Below are positions 1-10,785 of a stretch of 64,000 nt of DNA, piece by piece. Source of the stretch: Holacanthus passer (taxonomy: Eukaryota; Chordata; Actinopteri; Pomacanthidae); NCBI GenBank assembly GCA_025331565.1, contig JAFREQ010000014.1, positions 13,008,001 to 13,072,000 of the forward strand, read 5' to 3'. The position numbers and the translations under genes are program-made. The notes under the pieces are model-generated. The model saw nothing but the letters and a program-made list of their open reading frames with translations. It did no database searches and was not told the origin of the DNA. Positions within the stretch are counted from its first letter, which is position 1; every line of letters begins with the position of its first letter.

Positions 1-429
1 TGGCATAACCATGGGCAAAAAGCATGCGTTCAGGGATATATAAAGCACCGTAACTGTAGAAGGTTAAACTTTCCTTCTTTACCCAACTGTTTTTTATATT
101 TTAAAGGAGCCCTACTGATTTGTCTCTGCTGAGCTTCTACATGTGGAATCGTTCCCAGCACTCCAGATGTGCTCATCTGCAGTCTTGAGGTCTAAAAACC
201 TAGTCAAGCTGTGGGACAGCCAGAGCAATGGCTTTGCCATAACACAGCACAGCACCTTAATTTACCCTGAAATTTGAGAAGGTTTCATTGAGCTCAAACA
301 CCCTCAGTAAATCTTCCCAGCAATGCCTTGCCTGATAAGACGGAGTGCTACAGCCACTGCTAGATATGAATTTCCCCTAAGAGCCACATGAAGGGAGATC
401 TTATTAAACGGCCCTAAGCCCACTGAGTC

Positions 430-570
430 TGGCATTTTCTGCCAATCAAATCAGTGATTGAGAAAGACTTAATGTCAGATGCGCGAGCGATTTGGTGAAG
501 CAATAAACACGCTGGCCAATTCCTGACCTGCGTTTTCTCCTAGCAAACAACAGGAAACGAATTAGCCTCA
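430..570. promoter_or_regulatory. candidate conserved non-coding element in rere intron
   Basis: Dense short motifs are seen: AATCAAATCAGTGATTG, TTAATGTCAGATG, CAATAAACA (forkhead-like), GGCCAATTCC and GAATTAGCC (homeodomain core). The block has balanced, non-repetitive composition inside an AT-rich intron. Developmental regulators such as rere often hold intronic enhancers. This rests only on motif density. Confidence 0.25.
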
Positions 571-1139
571 AGTAGTTTTGGATTTCACGAGATAACACAT
601 AAGAAATTAAAGCTGTAATTTTGTTTATGTTTCCATTAACACCATCCTATTATACTTTGCGATCGTTGGCTGTGTTACAATGTTATTTTGTCTTATTGTT
701 AAAATAGAGTTAAGCGAGAAGCTTTTTATAGCCGTTTAAAACGGTCCACGATTACATCAAATCCTTTCCTGCCATTGTTTGTTTTAGTACATTTTGATAC
801 AAGATGTGAACTGTTGCTGGAAAGCTGTTAATGCATTTTAGAGAGCAATGCACTGACTAATTTATGTCAAGTTTCTCAGCTGAAGCAAAGACGGAAAACA
901 ATCGATAGCCATTAAACTCTGGGAGCTTTGTTGAACAGCAGTTTAACAGACCTCAAACAGTAGATGGGTGCCCTCTGGGCTTTAAAGATTACAGGTGACT
1001 TAGTGCTCACCCAACAATCACATCACACCTTCATGAATTTGTTATAGAGCCAGTGGAAGACCACTAACAAGTGAGAGTTCATGGTGAGGAGGAAAAGGGC
1101 AAAGCCCCACGGGAAACTACATAATTGTCCCTGACTCCT

Positions 1140-1270
1140 GTCGCCAATTTTCAGGGCTTGTGTATTATGAGTGTGGCCGGAAAGCAGCAGTTAATATGCA
1201 CAGGCTGCCTCAGCAAAGTGCTTTCTGATCCATGATTGCATGTGTTAATGTTTCAGTTGGGTATTGATTT
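1140..1270. promoter_or_regulatory. candidate conserved non-coding element in rere intron
   Basis: A non-repetitive block contains CGCCAATTTTCAGG, AGCAGTTAATATGCA (octamer-like ATGCA), ATCCATGATTGCATG and GTTAATGTTTCA. It has no coding potential. It is offered as a candidate enhancer on motif content alone. Confidence 0.22.
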
Positions 1271-1842
1271 CCTGGCGGCCTTTTGTACAGTGGATTTATC
1301 CGCCTCGCTCGCTGGCAAGCGCACCCCTCCGAATGTTTGATTAAAGTTCAATTGACTCTTCCAGTGAAGGGGCGAGGAGCCATTTCACTCCCTATTTGTA
1401 GCGCCAAAGCTCTGCCTGACATGTTCTTTTGTTCCCATTCAAGCTCCTGCCACCCAGGCAGCCACCAATGCACTGATCCTAATATCCCTGCATTCAGTGA
1501 GCCTCCTCGCCTAATCCTGGGACAGACAGGGCCGCAGCACAAACACGCCCGACCAGCTACAAATCCTGGCATGGACTTACCTACTCCGTGGCCTTTCACT
1601 GTGAAATACTGTGCTGACTGCTAATGTGTATTTTCCACATATTTTATTCAGCCTAGCTGCAGATATTTCAGAGTGACTATTCTCCAATTTTTCATCAACT
1701 TTGACAAATAGACCTTAATTCCTTTTAAGTCAGTCACCTCTTTGCAGTCAAGTGACACCTCCTCCTCATTACAAATACACTTGTTTGTGTTCTGTGACAT
1801 GTTTGCCCATATTAACAGCATTTGTTTTGTGTGTCATTTCAG

Positions 1843-2005
1843 GGAGAGTTAATTACCTTCTACTACTATTGGAAGAAGACCCCCGAGGCAGCCAGTTGTC
1901 GAGCCCACCGCAGACACCGCCGCCAGCCCGTCTTCCGCCGCATCAAGACGCGAACCGCTTCAACTCCTGTCAACACTCCCTCACGCCCCCCTTCCAGCGA
2001 GTTCT
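1843..2005 (+). CDS. rere: rere exon: end of SANT domain and basic linker
   Basis: The acceptor is TTTCAG at 1837-1842 and the donor is GTACGT at 2006. The exon starts in phase 0 and leaves one base (T) for the next codon, which becomes Leu. It encodes ELITFYYYWKKTPEA, the C-terminal helix of the SANT domain, then an Arg/His-rich stretch (RAHRRHRR) and the Ser/Pro/Thr segment that leads to the acidic linker. It is the first rere exon in the window. Confidence 0.95.
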
Positions 2006-5000
2006 GTACGTATATTTGACCCATTCGTTGGCAGCCTGGGGAGGAAAAGGGGAAGACATGAGTTGAAACATTCTGGTGATAGAGTAGTGTGTTTGAAGTG
2101 GGGGTTTTTTTTCTTTTTTTTCGCTCTCTTCCAGTGGACCTCAGCTCAGCCAGTGAAGATGACTTCGACAGTGAAGACAGCGAACAGGAGCTGAAGGGCT
2201 ACGCCTGCCGCCACTGTTTCACTACCAGTAAGACCACGCTCCATTTACAGACACTCACACTCTTCATATGGACTTGCTTGGCTATTCCTGTCCTGATTAG
2301 GATCAGTGTGGGCCTGCACAACACAGTGCTATGTGACAGATGGGCATCAGAAGATGTCAGGACTAATTTGATCAAATCAGACATGAGCCCACAGCTCATT
2401 CACTCTCTCCACCTCATTATCCTTCCCCTCTTTCCACACAGCTGGCTCCCAGTTGCAGGCCCACATCTTATCTGCCAGCACAACAAGGATGGCTAATAAC
2501 TTTGGCTTTATAGTGTTAAGCCATATAGACATTAGCACATGACTGAAGATTATCCTTAATTCAGCTGCTGCATGAAAAATGAATAATTACCTCATTAGAT
2601 GGTGAAGTGCAGAGTTACTTAAGGACATTCTCTATTCAGCAATATTGCTGCAGTTCAGAGATCATTTCTACGTGTTTGTACTTCTAACCACCGGTGAGTG
2701 TGTGTGTTATTTCACAACTGTAAATGGCTTTCCTCAGCCTCCAAGGACTGGCACCACGGGGGCCGGGAGAACATCTTGCTGTGCACAGACTGCCGCATTC
2801 ACTTCAAGAAGTACGGTGAGCTGCCCCCCATCGAGAAGCCTGTGGACCCGCCGCCATTTATGTTCAAACCTGTCAAAGAGGAAGAGGATGGACTCAGCGG
2901 GAAGCATAGCATGAGGACCCGACGGAACCGAGGCTCGGTACGCACACACTCCTGCTCTCCATCTATCCCTCTATTTTCACCTTCAGGAACCACAGTCTCA
3001 GAGTAATCCCCACAGCAAGGCAGGGCCAGACTACAAAGCAATACGCTTATATTCTCCAGACAAGTCTTACAGGGAGAGTTTTGACATGCATTGTTTCATA
3101 AATGTGGTTTGGACTTGTGTGTGTGTCCATCTTAATTTCTTCTATCCAGATTATGAATTTATGATTCATGTTGCCTCTCCTTGTTCCCAGATGTCAACGC
3201 TACGTAGTGGTCGTAAGAAGCAGACAGCCAGTCCCGATGGCAGAGCCTCGCCTACCAACGAGGATTTGCGCTCCAGTGGACGTACCTCACCCAGCGCGGC
3301 AAGTACTGACAGCACAGACAGCAAGACAGACTCCATGAAGAAGCCCAGCAAGGTAAACACAGCACAGACTGTTTGAAACTTTGTCTTTCAATGCATGCAT
3401 CTCTTTGAAATGGACCCTAATGACTCTGCTGCTTTGACTCCACAGAAGATAAAAGAGGAGGCTCCTTCACCTATGAAGAGTGCCAAACGGCAGCGAGAGA
3501 AGGGAGCTTCAGACACAGAGGAGCCCGAGAGGGCCAGCGCCAAAAAGTCCAAGACACAAGTGAGTTTTTGGCCTTTGTTTTGCTGTTCAAATGAGTTTCA
3601 ATGGAATGCACAGGCTTGGTCTTATGATACTCATCCCCCTCTCTCTCTCCTCGATCCCTCAGGAGCTGAGTCGGCCAGACTCACCCTCAGAATGCGAGGG
3701 GGAAGGGGAAGGAGAGGGCGAGAGCTCTGATGGACGCAGCATCAACGAGGAGCTCAGTAGCGATCCTAAAGACATTGACCAGGACAACCGGAGCTCCTCC
3801 CCAAGCATCCCCAGTCCCCGCGACAATGAGAGCGACTCAGACTCGTCTGCCCAGCAGCAGCAGCTCCTGCAGAGCCAGCACCCTCCAGTCATCCAGTGTC
3901 AGCCAGGCACCTCAGCTGCCTCATCGGCACCACCTCCGCCAACAACCTCAGCCCCCTCGCTGCCCCCACAGGTGTCCCCCACAGCGGCCTCCACCTCTCT
4001 ACCTCCCCAGCCTCTGTCCCAGGCAAGCCCAATGTCTCTTATCCAGTCAGGAGCATCCCTCCACCCTCAAAGGCTTCCCTCTCCACATTCGCCTCTGACT
4101 CAGGCTCCGCCTCCTGGCCCCCCAGTCCCACCTCAGTCATTATCCAGCTCGCATCACGGGCCTATGCCTCCCATGCCACATCCGCTGCAGCCTGGCCCCT
4201 CACACATGCCACATCCTCACTCCATGCCTCCTCAGGGCTTCCCTGTGGGTCAGTCTCAGGTCCCACCCCTGCCAATCTCTGGCCAATCACAGCAGAGGCC
4301 ACACACACCTCCCTCCCAGTCCCAGTCATCTGCTCAGAGTGGAGGTCAGCCTCCCAGAGAGCAGCCCCTGCCCCCTGCCCCAATGTCCATGCCTCACATC
4401 AAGCCCCCGCCAACCACACCCATCCCTCAGATACCCAACCCACAGTCCCACAAACACCCATCCCACGTGTCGGCACCTCCCTTCCCTCAGATGCCTTCAA
4501 ACTTGCCTCCACCTCCTGCCCTCAAGCCCCTCAGCTCTTTATCCACCCACCATCCTCCATCAGCGCACCCACCTCCCCTCCAGCTCATGCCACAGGGGCA
4601 GCAGCTTCAGCCTCCCCCAGCCCAGCCTCCAGTTCTCACTCAGTCCCAGAGCCTCCCACCGTCAGCCAACCACCAACCTCCTCCAGCTCCTCCTCTGCCG
4701 CCCTCGGCAGCAGCCTCGCACCCAAACGGGCCACCACAGCCGCCATTCTCGTCTCATCCTTTCAATACAGTTCTACCTCCAACTGGCCCTCCCCCATCAT
4801 CATCAAACTCTATGCCTGGCATTCAGCCTCCATCTTCCTCTGCTCCATCCTCCTCCATCTCGATGCCACTGCCTGCCTCGGTCACCTGTGCCGGCCCGGG
4901 CCCGGCACTCCCACCTGTACACATCAAAGAGGAGCCTCTGGACGAGACAGAAGAGCCAGAGAGCCCTCCACCCCCTCAGAGAAGCCCCTCCCCGGAGCCT

Positions 5001-8000
5001 ACTGTTGTCAATACGCCCAGCCATGCCAGCCAGTCAGCACGGTACGTCTACAAGCACCGATTTCTACCCAAACACTATCTGTAAAAGAGGAACACATACA
5101 CCTGCACAGGCTGTTTATCAGTAGTCTGTTGAGCTGCTTGTTGTCTTGTCTGGGGATGCTGATTAGCTCTCAAACACATCCAACAACAAAGAGTCTCTGC
5201 CTTCAGATTTTAAGGCTTTGATGTAAGCAACAAATCGAATGTCCTAAGCAAAACCGGATCCAAGGCCACAATTAGCCCTGAGCTCTGAGTGGCTGATGGC
5301 TAGGAATTATCGGGGATGGAGAGCAGGGAGATTAATTACAGTGAGATGCGAGTGAACTGAGGCATCTGAATATGAGTATCTGTAGTTGCCTTGTGCTTAA
5401 GTGGCTCTCAGACTGCCAATGAATAGCAATGAGGATTTTAATATATACTCAACGTAGCCACAAAAGTGAATGCCAAGGGAGTTTGTTTCCTTTTGAATAA
5501 TGGACCAGTGTAACTAATACAAGCTGTCTTTTCATCTAATGGGACATTATCCTGCCATTCAATATGCAAAATTAAACATGAATATCATGACTCCAGCCTA
5601 TTGTGTGTGTTTGTAACAAGTATTAATTTATGAACTGGAACATCATTCCATTTTTCTGAGTAAATGTTGAATGTGTTAAATGTTTCCTCTCTGCCGTGAC
5701 CACAGGTTCTACAAGCACCTGGACCGGGGTTACAACTCGTGCGCTCGGACAGATTACTACTTCACTCCCCTGGCTTCATCTAAACTGGCCAAGAAGCGAG
5801 AGGAAGCTCTGGAGAAAGCCAAGAGGGAAGCAGAACAGAAAGCAAGGGAAGAGAAGGAGAGAGAGCGGGAGAGGGAAAAAGAGCGAGAAAGAGAGCGGGA
5901 ACGAGAAAAGGAAGCTGAGCGTGCTGCGGTGAGTGGTTTTGTTTGTCTCCCTTTTGTTTTTGCAGTGGTTAATTTTTTTTGCTTTGAATCTTACTGAACA
6001 TGTCATTTTTCCCTTCACAGAAAGCCTCTAGTTCCTCTCATGAGGGCAGAATGGGTGAACCTCAGATGGCCGGCCCCGCCCACATGCGTCCACCATTCGA
6101 CGGCCCCCCCACTACGATCGCAGCTGTGCCTCCATACATTGGTCCAGACACCCCTGCCCTGCGCACCCTCAGCGAGTACGCACGACCCCACGTCATGTCC
6201 CCCACCAATCGAAACCACCCCTTCTTTGTGTCCCTCAACCCCGCAGACCCCCTGTTGGCCTATCACATGCCCAGCTTGTACAATGCTGACCCGGCCATGC
6301 GAGAGCGCGAGCTACGAGAGCGGGAGATGCGGGAGAGAGAGATTCGTGAGAGGGAGCTGAGGGAGAGGATGAAACCTGGTTTCGAGGTTAAGCCTCCAGA
6401 GATGGACACACTCCACCCTTCCACAAATCCCATGGAGCACTTTGCCCGGCATGGGGCCATCACGTTGCCCCCCATGGCCGGCCCTCACCCTTTCGCCTCC
6501 TTGCATCCAGGCCTGAACCCATTAGAGCGTGAGCGGCTGGCCCTCGCCGGGCCCCAGCTGCGGCCAGAAATGAGCTACCCAGAGAGGTTGGCTGCAGAGA
6601 GACTCCATGCTGAGAGGATGGCCACAGTGGCCAATGACCCCATCGCCCGTCTACAGATGTTCAATGTCACGCCACACCACCACCAGCACTCGCATATTCA
6701 CTCCCATCTCCACCTCCACCAGCAAGACCCTCTTCACCAAGGTAAAAGAAAGCCCTGCTCATATATATTCATGTAAATGTGTCTGTATTACTGTTAAAAT
6801 TACACAATATTAAAAAAAAATTATAGCAACTATAAAATATATATTCAAACTAATTTTTAAAAATATCAATTTCAGGAAAATTACATGTTGTCAATTGCCC
6901 ATTATTTGGCAAACACAGTTGTGTTGTCCAAAATGTTTTGAGTATTTGGTAAATATTTGTTGCAAATTGGCAAGTAATGTTAAGTTTTTTATTATATTTT
7001 ATATTTCCGAGAATGGAAATCTCACTCAGAATGAAATTCATAGTTTTTAATACGTCTTCTCCTTATGCTTGAAACATGTAAATATGTATTGATGGAAGAA
7101 AAATGAATCAGACTCAATATTTATATATATTTGTTCCCTACACCTTTGCAGAGATATTCAGCATGTGATAGATCTTTTGCATAGTTATTGCTATCAGATT
7201 TGTAAATGGTTGTATGAATATTTCAGCTTTATGAATGTTGGATGTTTTATTATGTGATTGTTGTTACTGTGTCATATTTTGTAATTTTACATTTTTATTT
7301 AAGATAAGAAAGAACCACTACTAAATTGTTAATGTATTTAAGTAAATAGTAAAGAACCAAGAATAGAGCCTTGGTGTGCTCCACAAATTAATTTAGGATA
7401 CAATTTACTCTTATTATTTTAAGTGTTAGTAGTATTTTAGTCCATTTTTAAAAGTGTGCTGAAAAGAATATTTTGTTTAGCAGGATGAAAAATTTGGAGT
7501 ATAATTAAAACATTTTTTTAATCAGTCTCTAGTTGAAAATTCTGTGGTAGAGTTAAAAATCCACTGTACTATATACTATACTTAAAGGAAGTTGTTTTCA
7601 GCTCTGTTAGGTTCAACATTATAGATAATAATGTAAGCAAGAAGTAGGGTCGCTTGATTTGTTATGAGCAAGTTAAATAATATACAATAAGGACCTACAA
7701 GCAGATGAAAATTAATTTTCAAAACTGTAATGAAATAAATATCGGTTAAGTGCCTTTTCTAATATAGAAGGCATTGTAATCTAGTTTAAAATGTTGACCA
7801 TATGATCTGAAAGTCCAGCTCATATTTTATTCTCTCTGTAGTAATGTACAGAATTCACATATGAGATTGAAGTATGTTATATCCTCATTAAGCTTCTGAT
7901 AGAGTAAGCAGATGCTTTACAGTGGATAAATATAGTAAAGTGGTCTCTGCTCTCCTTTAGTCAAGCTTTAGATGTGAAACATTATATTAAGCTGTGTATC

Positions 8001-8672
8001 ACTAATGTCTGTATTTTGCACTGTCTGTGATACACTATCTTGAAATGAGTGTACCCTGAACCTAAGACTCTGACACCCAGAAGGTGGTGGTGAATGTCTT
8101 GTGTGTCCTCCAGGTTCGGGGGCCCATCCCCTGGCAGTAGATCCCCTGGCAGCCGGACCTCACCTGGCCCGCTTCCCGTACCCGCCCGGCGCCATCCCCA
8201 ACCCTCTCCTCGGCCAGCCACCGCACGAACACGAGATGCTGCGCCACCCAGTCTTCGGTAGGCTCTCTGCCAACAGCATCTCTCATTAACAGTAATATCG
8301 CATCCAATCTATCAATCCCAGCTCTGCCAGACCGCCTGATCAAATCTTTTGTCTGTGCCTCCTCCAGGTACTCCATACCCACGGGATCTACCAGGAGGTC
8401 TGCCACCGCCCATGTCCGCAGCACACCAGCTGCAGGCCATGCATGCCCAGTCAGCTGAGCTCCAGAGGCTGGCCATGGAGCAGCAGTGGCTCCACGGCCA
8501 CCATCACATGCACGGAGGACCACTGCCCGGCCAGGAGGACTACTACAGGTCAGATGAGCAGCAGAAATTAGACTAAAAAAAGATTTCGACAAACTGGGTT
8601 GATCTGCCAAATATTAATAGTTGATGTTTGTGTTTCAGCCGGCTGAAGAAGGAGAGCGACAAGCAGCTGTAA
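1843..8672 (+). CDS. rere: RERE (atrophin-2), C-terminal 1137 residues in 11 exons
   Basis: Nuclear co-regulator of the atrophin family, known to bind histone deacetylases and nuclear receptors and to act in retinoic acid signalling. Coding exons: 1843-2005, 2135-2227, 2738-2937, 3191-3352, 3446-3559, 3663-5041, 5706-5928, 6021-6741, 8114-8257, 8368-8548, 8639-8672. All junctions are GT-AG and keep the frame, giving 3414 nt with the stop. In order the protein shows the end of the SANT domain (ELITFYYYWKKTPEA), a GATA-type CX2C-X18-CX2C finger, basic and Ser-rich segments, a 460-residue Pro/Ser/Gln-rich region, RE/KE dipeptide runs, and the His-rich atrophin tail ending in KKESDKQL. It aligns nearly end to end with human RERE as I remember it (1566 aa). 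The BAH, ELM2 and most SANT exons lie upstream of the window. The rerea/rereb paralogue is not resolved. Confidence 0.97.
2135..2227 (+). CDS. rere: rere exon: acidic linker and first half of the zinc finger
   Basis: This 93-base exon follows a T-rich tract and CCAG at 2131-2134; the donor is GTAAGA at 2228. It encodes DLSSASEDDFDSEDSEQELKG, an acidic serine-rich linker, and then the first cysteine pair (CRHC) of the GATA-type finger. The split codon at the 3' end (A plus CC) restores Thr. Confidence 0.95.
2228..2737 (+). other. rere: rere intron inside the zinc-finger coding region
   Basis: A 510-base intron splits the GATA-type finger between its two cysteine pairs. It holds a decoy acceptor (pyrimidine tract then CACAG at 2437-2441) with no fitting donor downstream. 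Nothing else is seen. Confidence 0.85.
2738..2937 (+). CDS. rere: rere exon: second half of the GATA-type zinc finger
   Basis: It starts after TCCTCAG at 2731-2737 and ends at a GTACGC donor at 2938. It encodes TSKDWHHGG and the second cysteine pair (CTDC), completing the CX2C-X18-CX2C finger across the intron, followed by HFKKYGELPPIEKPVDPPPF. The exon ends in phase 0 after the basic run RTRRNRGS. Confidence 0.95.
3191..3352 (+). CDS. rere: rere exon beginning with ATG (likely short-isoform start)
   Basis: This 162-base phase-0 exon lies between TTCCCAG and GTAAAC. Its first codon is ATG, giving MSTLRSGRKKQ. From memory, the human short RERE isoform begins at this methionine, so the exon may carry the start codon of a transcript made from an internal promoter. 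It encodes a Ser/Arg-rich, presumably disordered and phosphorylated stretch. Confidence 0.94.
3446..3559 (+). CDS. rere: rere exon: Lys/Glu-rich nuclear segment
   Basis: This 38-codon exon follows CCACAG and ends at a GTGAGT donor. It encodes KIKEEAPSPMKSAKRQREK and an acidic-to-basic stretch ending KKSKTQ. The basic clusters (KSAKRQREK, AKKSKTQ) resemble nuclear localisation signals; that role is inferred. Confidence 0.94.
3663..5041 (+). CDS. rere: rere large exon: Pro/Ser/Gln-rich atrophin region
   Basis: At 1379 bases this is the largest exon. It starts after CCCTCAG with ELSRPDSPSE, runs through acidic, Ser-rich and short Gln (QQQQ) segments, and then about 380 residues dominated by Pro, Ser, His and Gln. 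Landmarks shared with human RERE include PREQPLPPAPMSMPHIKPPP, PPPALKPLSSLSTHHPPSAH and EEPESPPPP. It ends SHASQSAR with the Arg codon split (CG plus G). The CCT/CCA-rich composition leaves all three forward frames open for long stretches. Reading through the donor at 5042 adds 14 residues before a stop at 5082-5084. Confidence 0.95.
5042..5705 (+). other. rere: rere intron after the large Pro-rich exon
   Basis: This 664-base intron has a GTACGT donor and ACCACAG acceptor. Its first 43 bases keep the upstream frame open, ending at TAA 5082-5084, so retention would give a truncated protein without the RE repeats. No RNA gene or repeat is seen. Confidence 0.85.
5706..5928 (+). CDS. rere: rere exon: FYKHLDRG motif and RE/KE coiled run
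   Basis: The acceptor is CCACAG at 5700-5705 and the donor GTGAGT at 5929. It encodes FYKHLDRGYNSCARTDYYF, a very conserved atrophin-domain segment, then KLAKKREEALEKAKREAEQKA and alternating Arg/Glu and Lys/Glu dipeptides, the feature that names the protein. The charged run is predicted to be helical or coiled. Confidence 0.95.
6021..6741 (+). CDS. rere: rere exon: atrophin domain with second RE repeat block
   Basis: This 721-base exon lies between TTCACAG and GTAAAA. It encodes PPYIGPDTPALRTLSEYARP, HVMSPTNRNHPF and a second block of arginine-glutamate repeats (RERELREREMREREIREREL). The conserved PERLAAERLHAERMA helix and a His-rich run (HHHQHSHIHSHLHLH) follow. The last base plus GT of the next exon makes Gly. 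Confidence 0.95.
6742..8113 (+). other. rere: rere AT-rich intron
   Basis: This 1372-base intron is strongly AT-rich, with many TTTTTA and ATATAT stretches. I see no coding segment, hairpin RNA or recognisable transposon. It is the largest intron wholly inside the window and separates the RE-repeat exon from the C-terminal exons. Confidence 0.85.
8114..8257 (+). CDS. rere: rere exon: AGPHLARFPYPPG segment
   Basis: This 144-base exon follows a 1.37-kb intron, with acceptor TCCTCCAG and donor GTAGGC. It encodes GSGAHPLAVDPL, AGPHLARFPYPPGA and PPHEHEMLRHPVFG, matching the human C-terminal region with few changes. It enters and leaves in the same split-Gly phase. Confidence 0.94.
8368..8548 (+). 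CDS. rere: rere exon: QLQAMHAQSAELQRLAMEQQW segment
   Basis: This 181-base exon sits between CCTCCAG and a GTCAGA donor. It encodes TPYPRDLPGGLPPPMSAAHQ, a Gln/Leu-rich helix (MHAQSAELQRLAMEQQW), a His-rich tract (HGHHHMHGG) and QEDYYS. If the following 90-base intron were kept, the frame would end after nine extra residues at 8574-8576. Confidence 0.94.
8639..8672 (+). CDS. rere: rere last coding exon and stop
   Basis: It starts after GTTTCAG at 8632-8638. It completes Ser and encodes RLKKESDKQL followed by TAA at 8670-8672. This C-terminus matches human RERE (RLKKEGDKQL from memory), which fixes the gene end. Confidence 0.95.
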
Positions 8673-8805
8673 CCAGCCAAGGGAGGCGGCGACTGACAGG
8701 TGCAGGACACAGGAAGTTGTTACAGAGTTGTTACATTCAGTTTTGAAGAACGGAAAAGGCCAAGTGGATCGTCTGAGAATCCTTCTGATATTTGGTTTCT
8801 GTTCC

Positions 8806-8830
8806 TTTTTTTTTTTTTTTTTTTTTTTTT
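8806..8830 (+). repeat. T homopolymer in rere 3'UTR
   Basis: This is an uninterrupted run of 25 T, 134 bases after the stop codon. Its length is likely polymorphic, and assembly or sequencing may misjudge it. Confidence 0.9.
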
Positions 8831-10757
8831 AATTATTATTTTTTCAAGACATTGACTTTCTTTGGTATATAGCCAGTAGTGACAACGTCCTCAAGACTCC
8901 TGCATGACAAGCTTCCCTGACGTTTTTTTGTAGGTGCTAGAACAAGACACTGTGCTTATCAACAAGAAAAAAAGAAAAAGAAAAAAAAGACAAGACCGGT
9001 CAGGCCGTTTATGGAAAAATAACAAGTGCTATCTTAAATTCAACATTTATTTTAATACATTGTTGGAGGTTTTTCATAATTTTAAGAAAAGCTACAGCAT
9101 GACGTTTTTGAGTCTGTAAATAGTATATATAAACATATAATTATTATTATAATTATTATTATTACTAGGTGTGGACTCCAAACCAAGTCGTTTCAACCTC
9201 CAATATAATTGTTTTGAAGCATTATCCCTTGTTTCAGAGGGGAGCACCATGGCATTATATGAGCAGTTTCTGAGAGAGTTGCGGTTCAGTTGTGACGTTC
9301 CTCTGACATCACTGTGTTAGATTTAGTCCCACATACGCTATGTAAACCATAAACATCCATTCGTCACACACCTTTGACATGCAGCAGGTTGTCAGAATGT
9401 GTAAACTCAACGTGTTGAGTAAATGATTCGAAACACTTGAAGAGGTAACACAGTCGTCACTGAGGCTTCTGTGGAGTGCACACATGGATTAAAAAGAAAA
9501 AAAAAAACGTTTGCACTGAGAGTATCGTTGAGCTCCACTCAACTGGTTTTATCCTTTTTGCTTAAAATCAGTATTTAAATCGACAAAATGGAGTTAATAC
9601 ATGACTTTTTTTTTGTTTTTACAGAGACTGATTTTAATAGTGATTTTAAAAATGTGGACACCAGAAACATTTGGCAGAACTGAACTTTTAAATTATGGGG
9701 ACCTGAATTTTAACTCTGTTCGCTATAAGAGGAGCTTGACAGGATTTTCGGATTGTTTTAAATGTGTGAGTGGTTGTGAGTCAGTGCTGGTTGTGTTGTG
9801 GCGTCCCTTTTTTCTTTACCTGGTCCGGTCACCCACGTTTTTCGCAGGGCTCAAATCCGACTGAGTCATCCTCCAACTAGGCTGTAATAATGTTCACTGT
9901 GACACTGGGGGGGGGTCCTGCCGACACGTGACCACCAGGAGGGCAGAGGGTCGACGTGCGAGTGTGTGTGTTTTCCTCACAATGTTTTCGTATGCCTTGG
10001 TTCCTTAGGGACACACACGGCCTCCTGGGCCTCGGGAGCGGTGTGTTTGTGCGTGCCACTGACTGTTACAAGTCGTGTTGACCTGTCATACCAGTGCACA
10101 TGAGCCCAAGTTTTACTTTTTGTTGTTTTGGTTTTTTTTGCTGTAGCCATGACATGAATTCTGCATTTGTTCCATGCACTAAGACTGTTTGACTGTCATG
10201 GACATTTAGAAAACTGTGGCTTTTTTTTTTTTTTTTTAAACCAAATGAAGAAACTGTACTTGCATTTAAAAGTGACCATACCTACCAATGGAGCACTATA
10301 ATTTACATTTAAACACTTGTAAGCATCGTCCAACTCATGGCCCCTTTTTAAAAATCCAAAAAAGTCTTCAAATCCCTGACAAGAACATGTCACTCTGTCT
10401 TGCCATCTCCCACCGATCCCTGTCTCTCTCCTGACAACGAGCTCCTCATCATCATCTTTGCCTCGTTTCCTGACGATTCCCTTGCCTTTTACTCCCTCTT
10501 TTTGTGTCTCCAAAACCTTTGATGTTAAGTGTTGTCAATGGTTTAGCTTCTTGTTTCAAAGCGGCAATAGCAGAATGTAAATTCTGACTGCTAAGATTTA
10601 TATATATACTGGTATCTTGAAGCTTATTGTATATATGAGTAGTCGCCATGGGATGACACAATGTAAACAAAAAGTAGAAATAATAAGAAAAATTGTGAGT
10701 CCTGTGTTCTCTCCATTTGAGTATTTTGTAATTTTTTTGAAAAATTTGTGGAATTAA

Positions 10758-10763
10758 AATAAA
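10758..10763 (+). terminator. rere: polyadenylation signal AATAAA for rere
   Basis: A canonical AATAAA lies in GAATTAAAATAAACG. A T-rich segment (TGTTTTGTTTTTTTTG) follows about 35 bases downstream, as expected for a downstream element. It is the first canonical hexamer after the stop codon with such context. Confidence 0.65.
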
Positions 10764-10785
10764 CGACTAAGTTACACCACAAGAT

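Larger units (their letters stand above)
1..1842 (+). other. rere: rere intron (3' part)
   Basis: This is upstream of the first visible coding exon, with no exon-like coding segment. Two stretches (about 430-570 and 1140-1270) are rich in homeodomain-like and CCAAT-like motifs and are listed separately. The 113-codon frame at 1283-1624 has no recognisable protein similarity and is treated as chance. Confidence 0.8.
8673..10785 (+). other. rere: rere 3' untranslated region
   Basis: About 2.1 kb follow the stop to a canonical AATAAA at 10,758. The region is U-rich, with a 25-base T run (8806-8830), A-rich runs near 8960 and 9490, ATTATT repeats near 9135-9165, and a TTTTTTTTTTTTTTTT run near 10,220. 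The length fits the roughly 2-kb human RERE 3'UTR as I recall it. The exact cleavage site is inferred. Confidence 0.7.

Noticed and set aside
1283..1624. 113-codon frame in the rere intron
   Set aside because: No homology and an overlapping antisense frame of similar length; it lies in an intron between SANT-encoding exons.
2437..2441. Strong pyrimidine tract plus CACAG in the zinc-finger intron
   Set aside because: No fitting GT donor follows and the reading frame stops at once; the real acceptor is at 2737, supported by protein homology.
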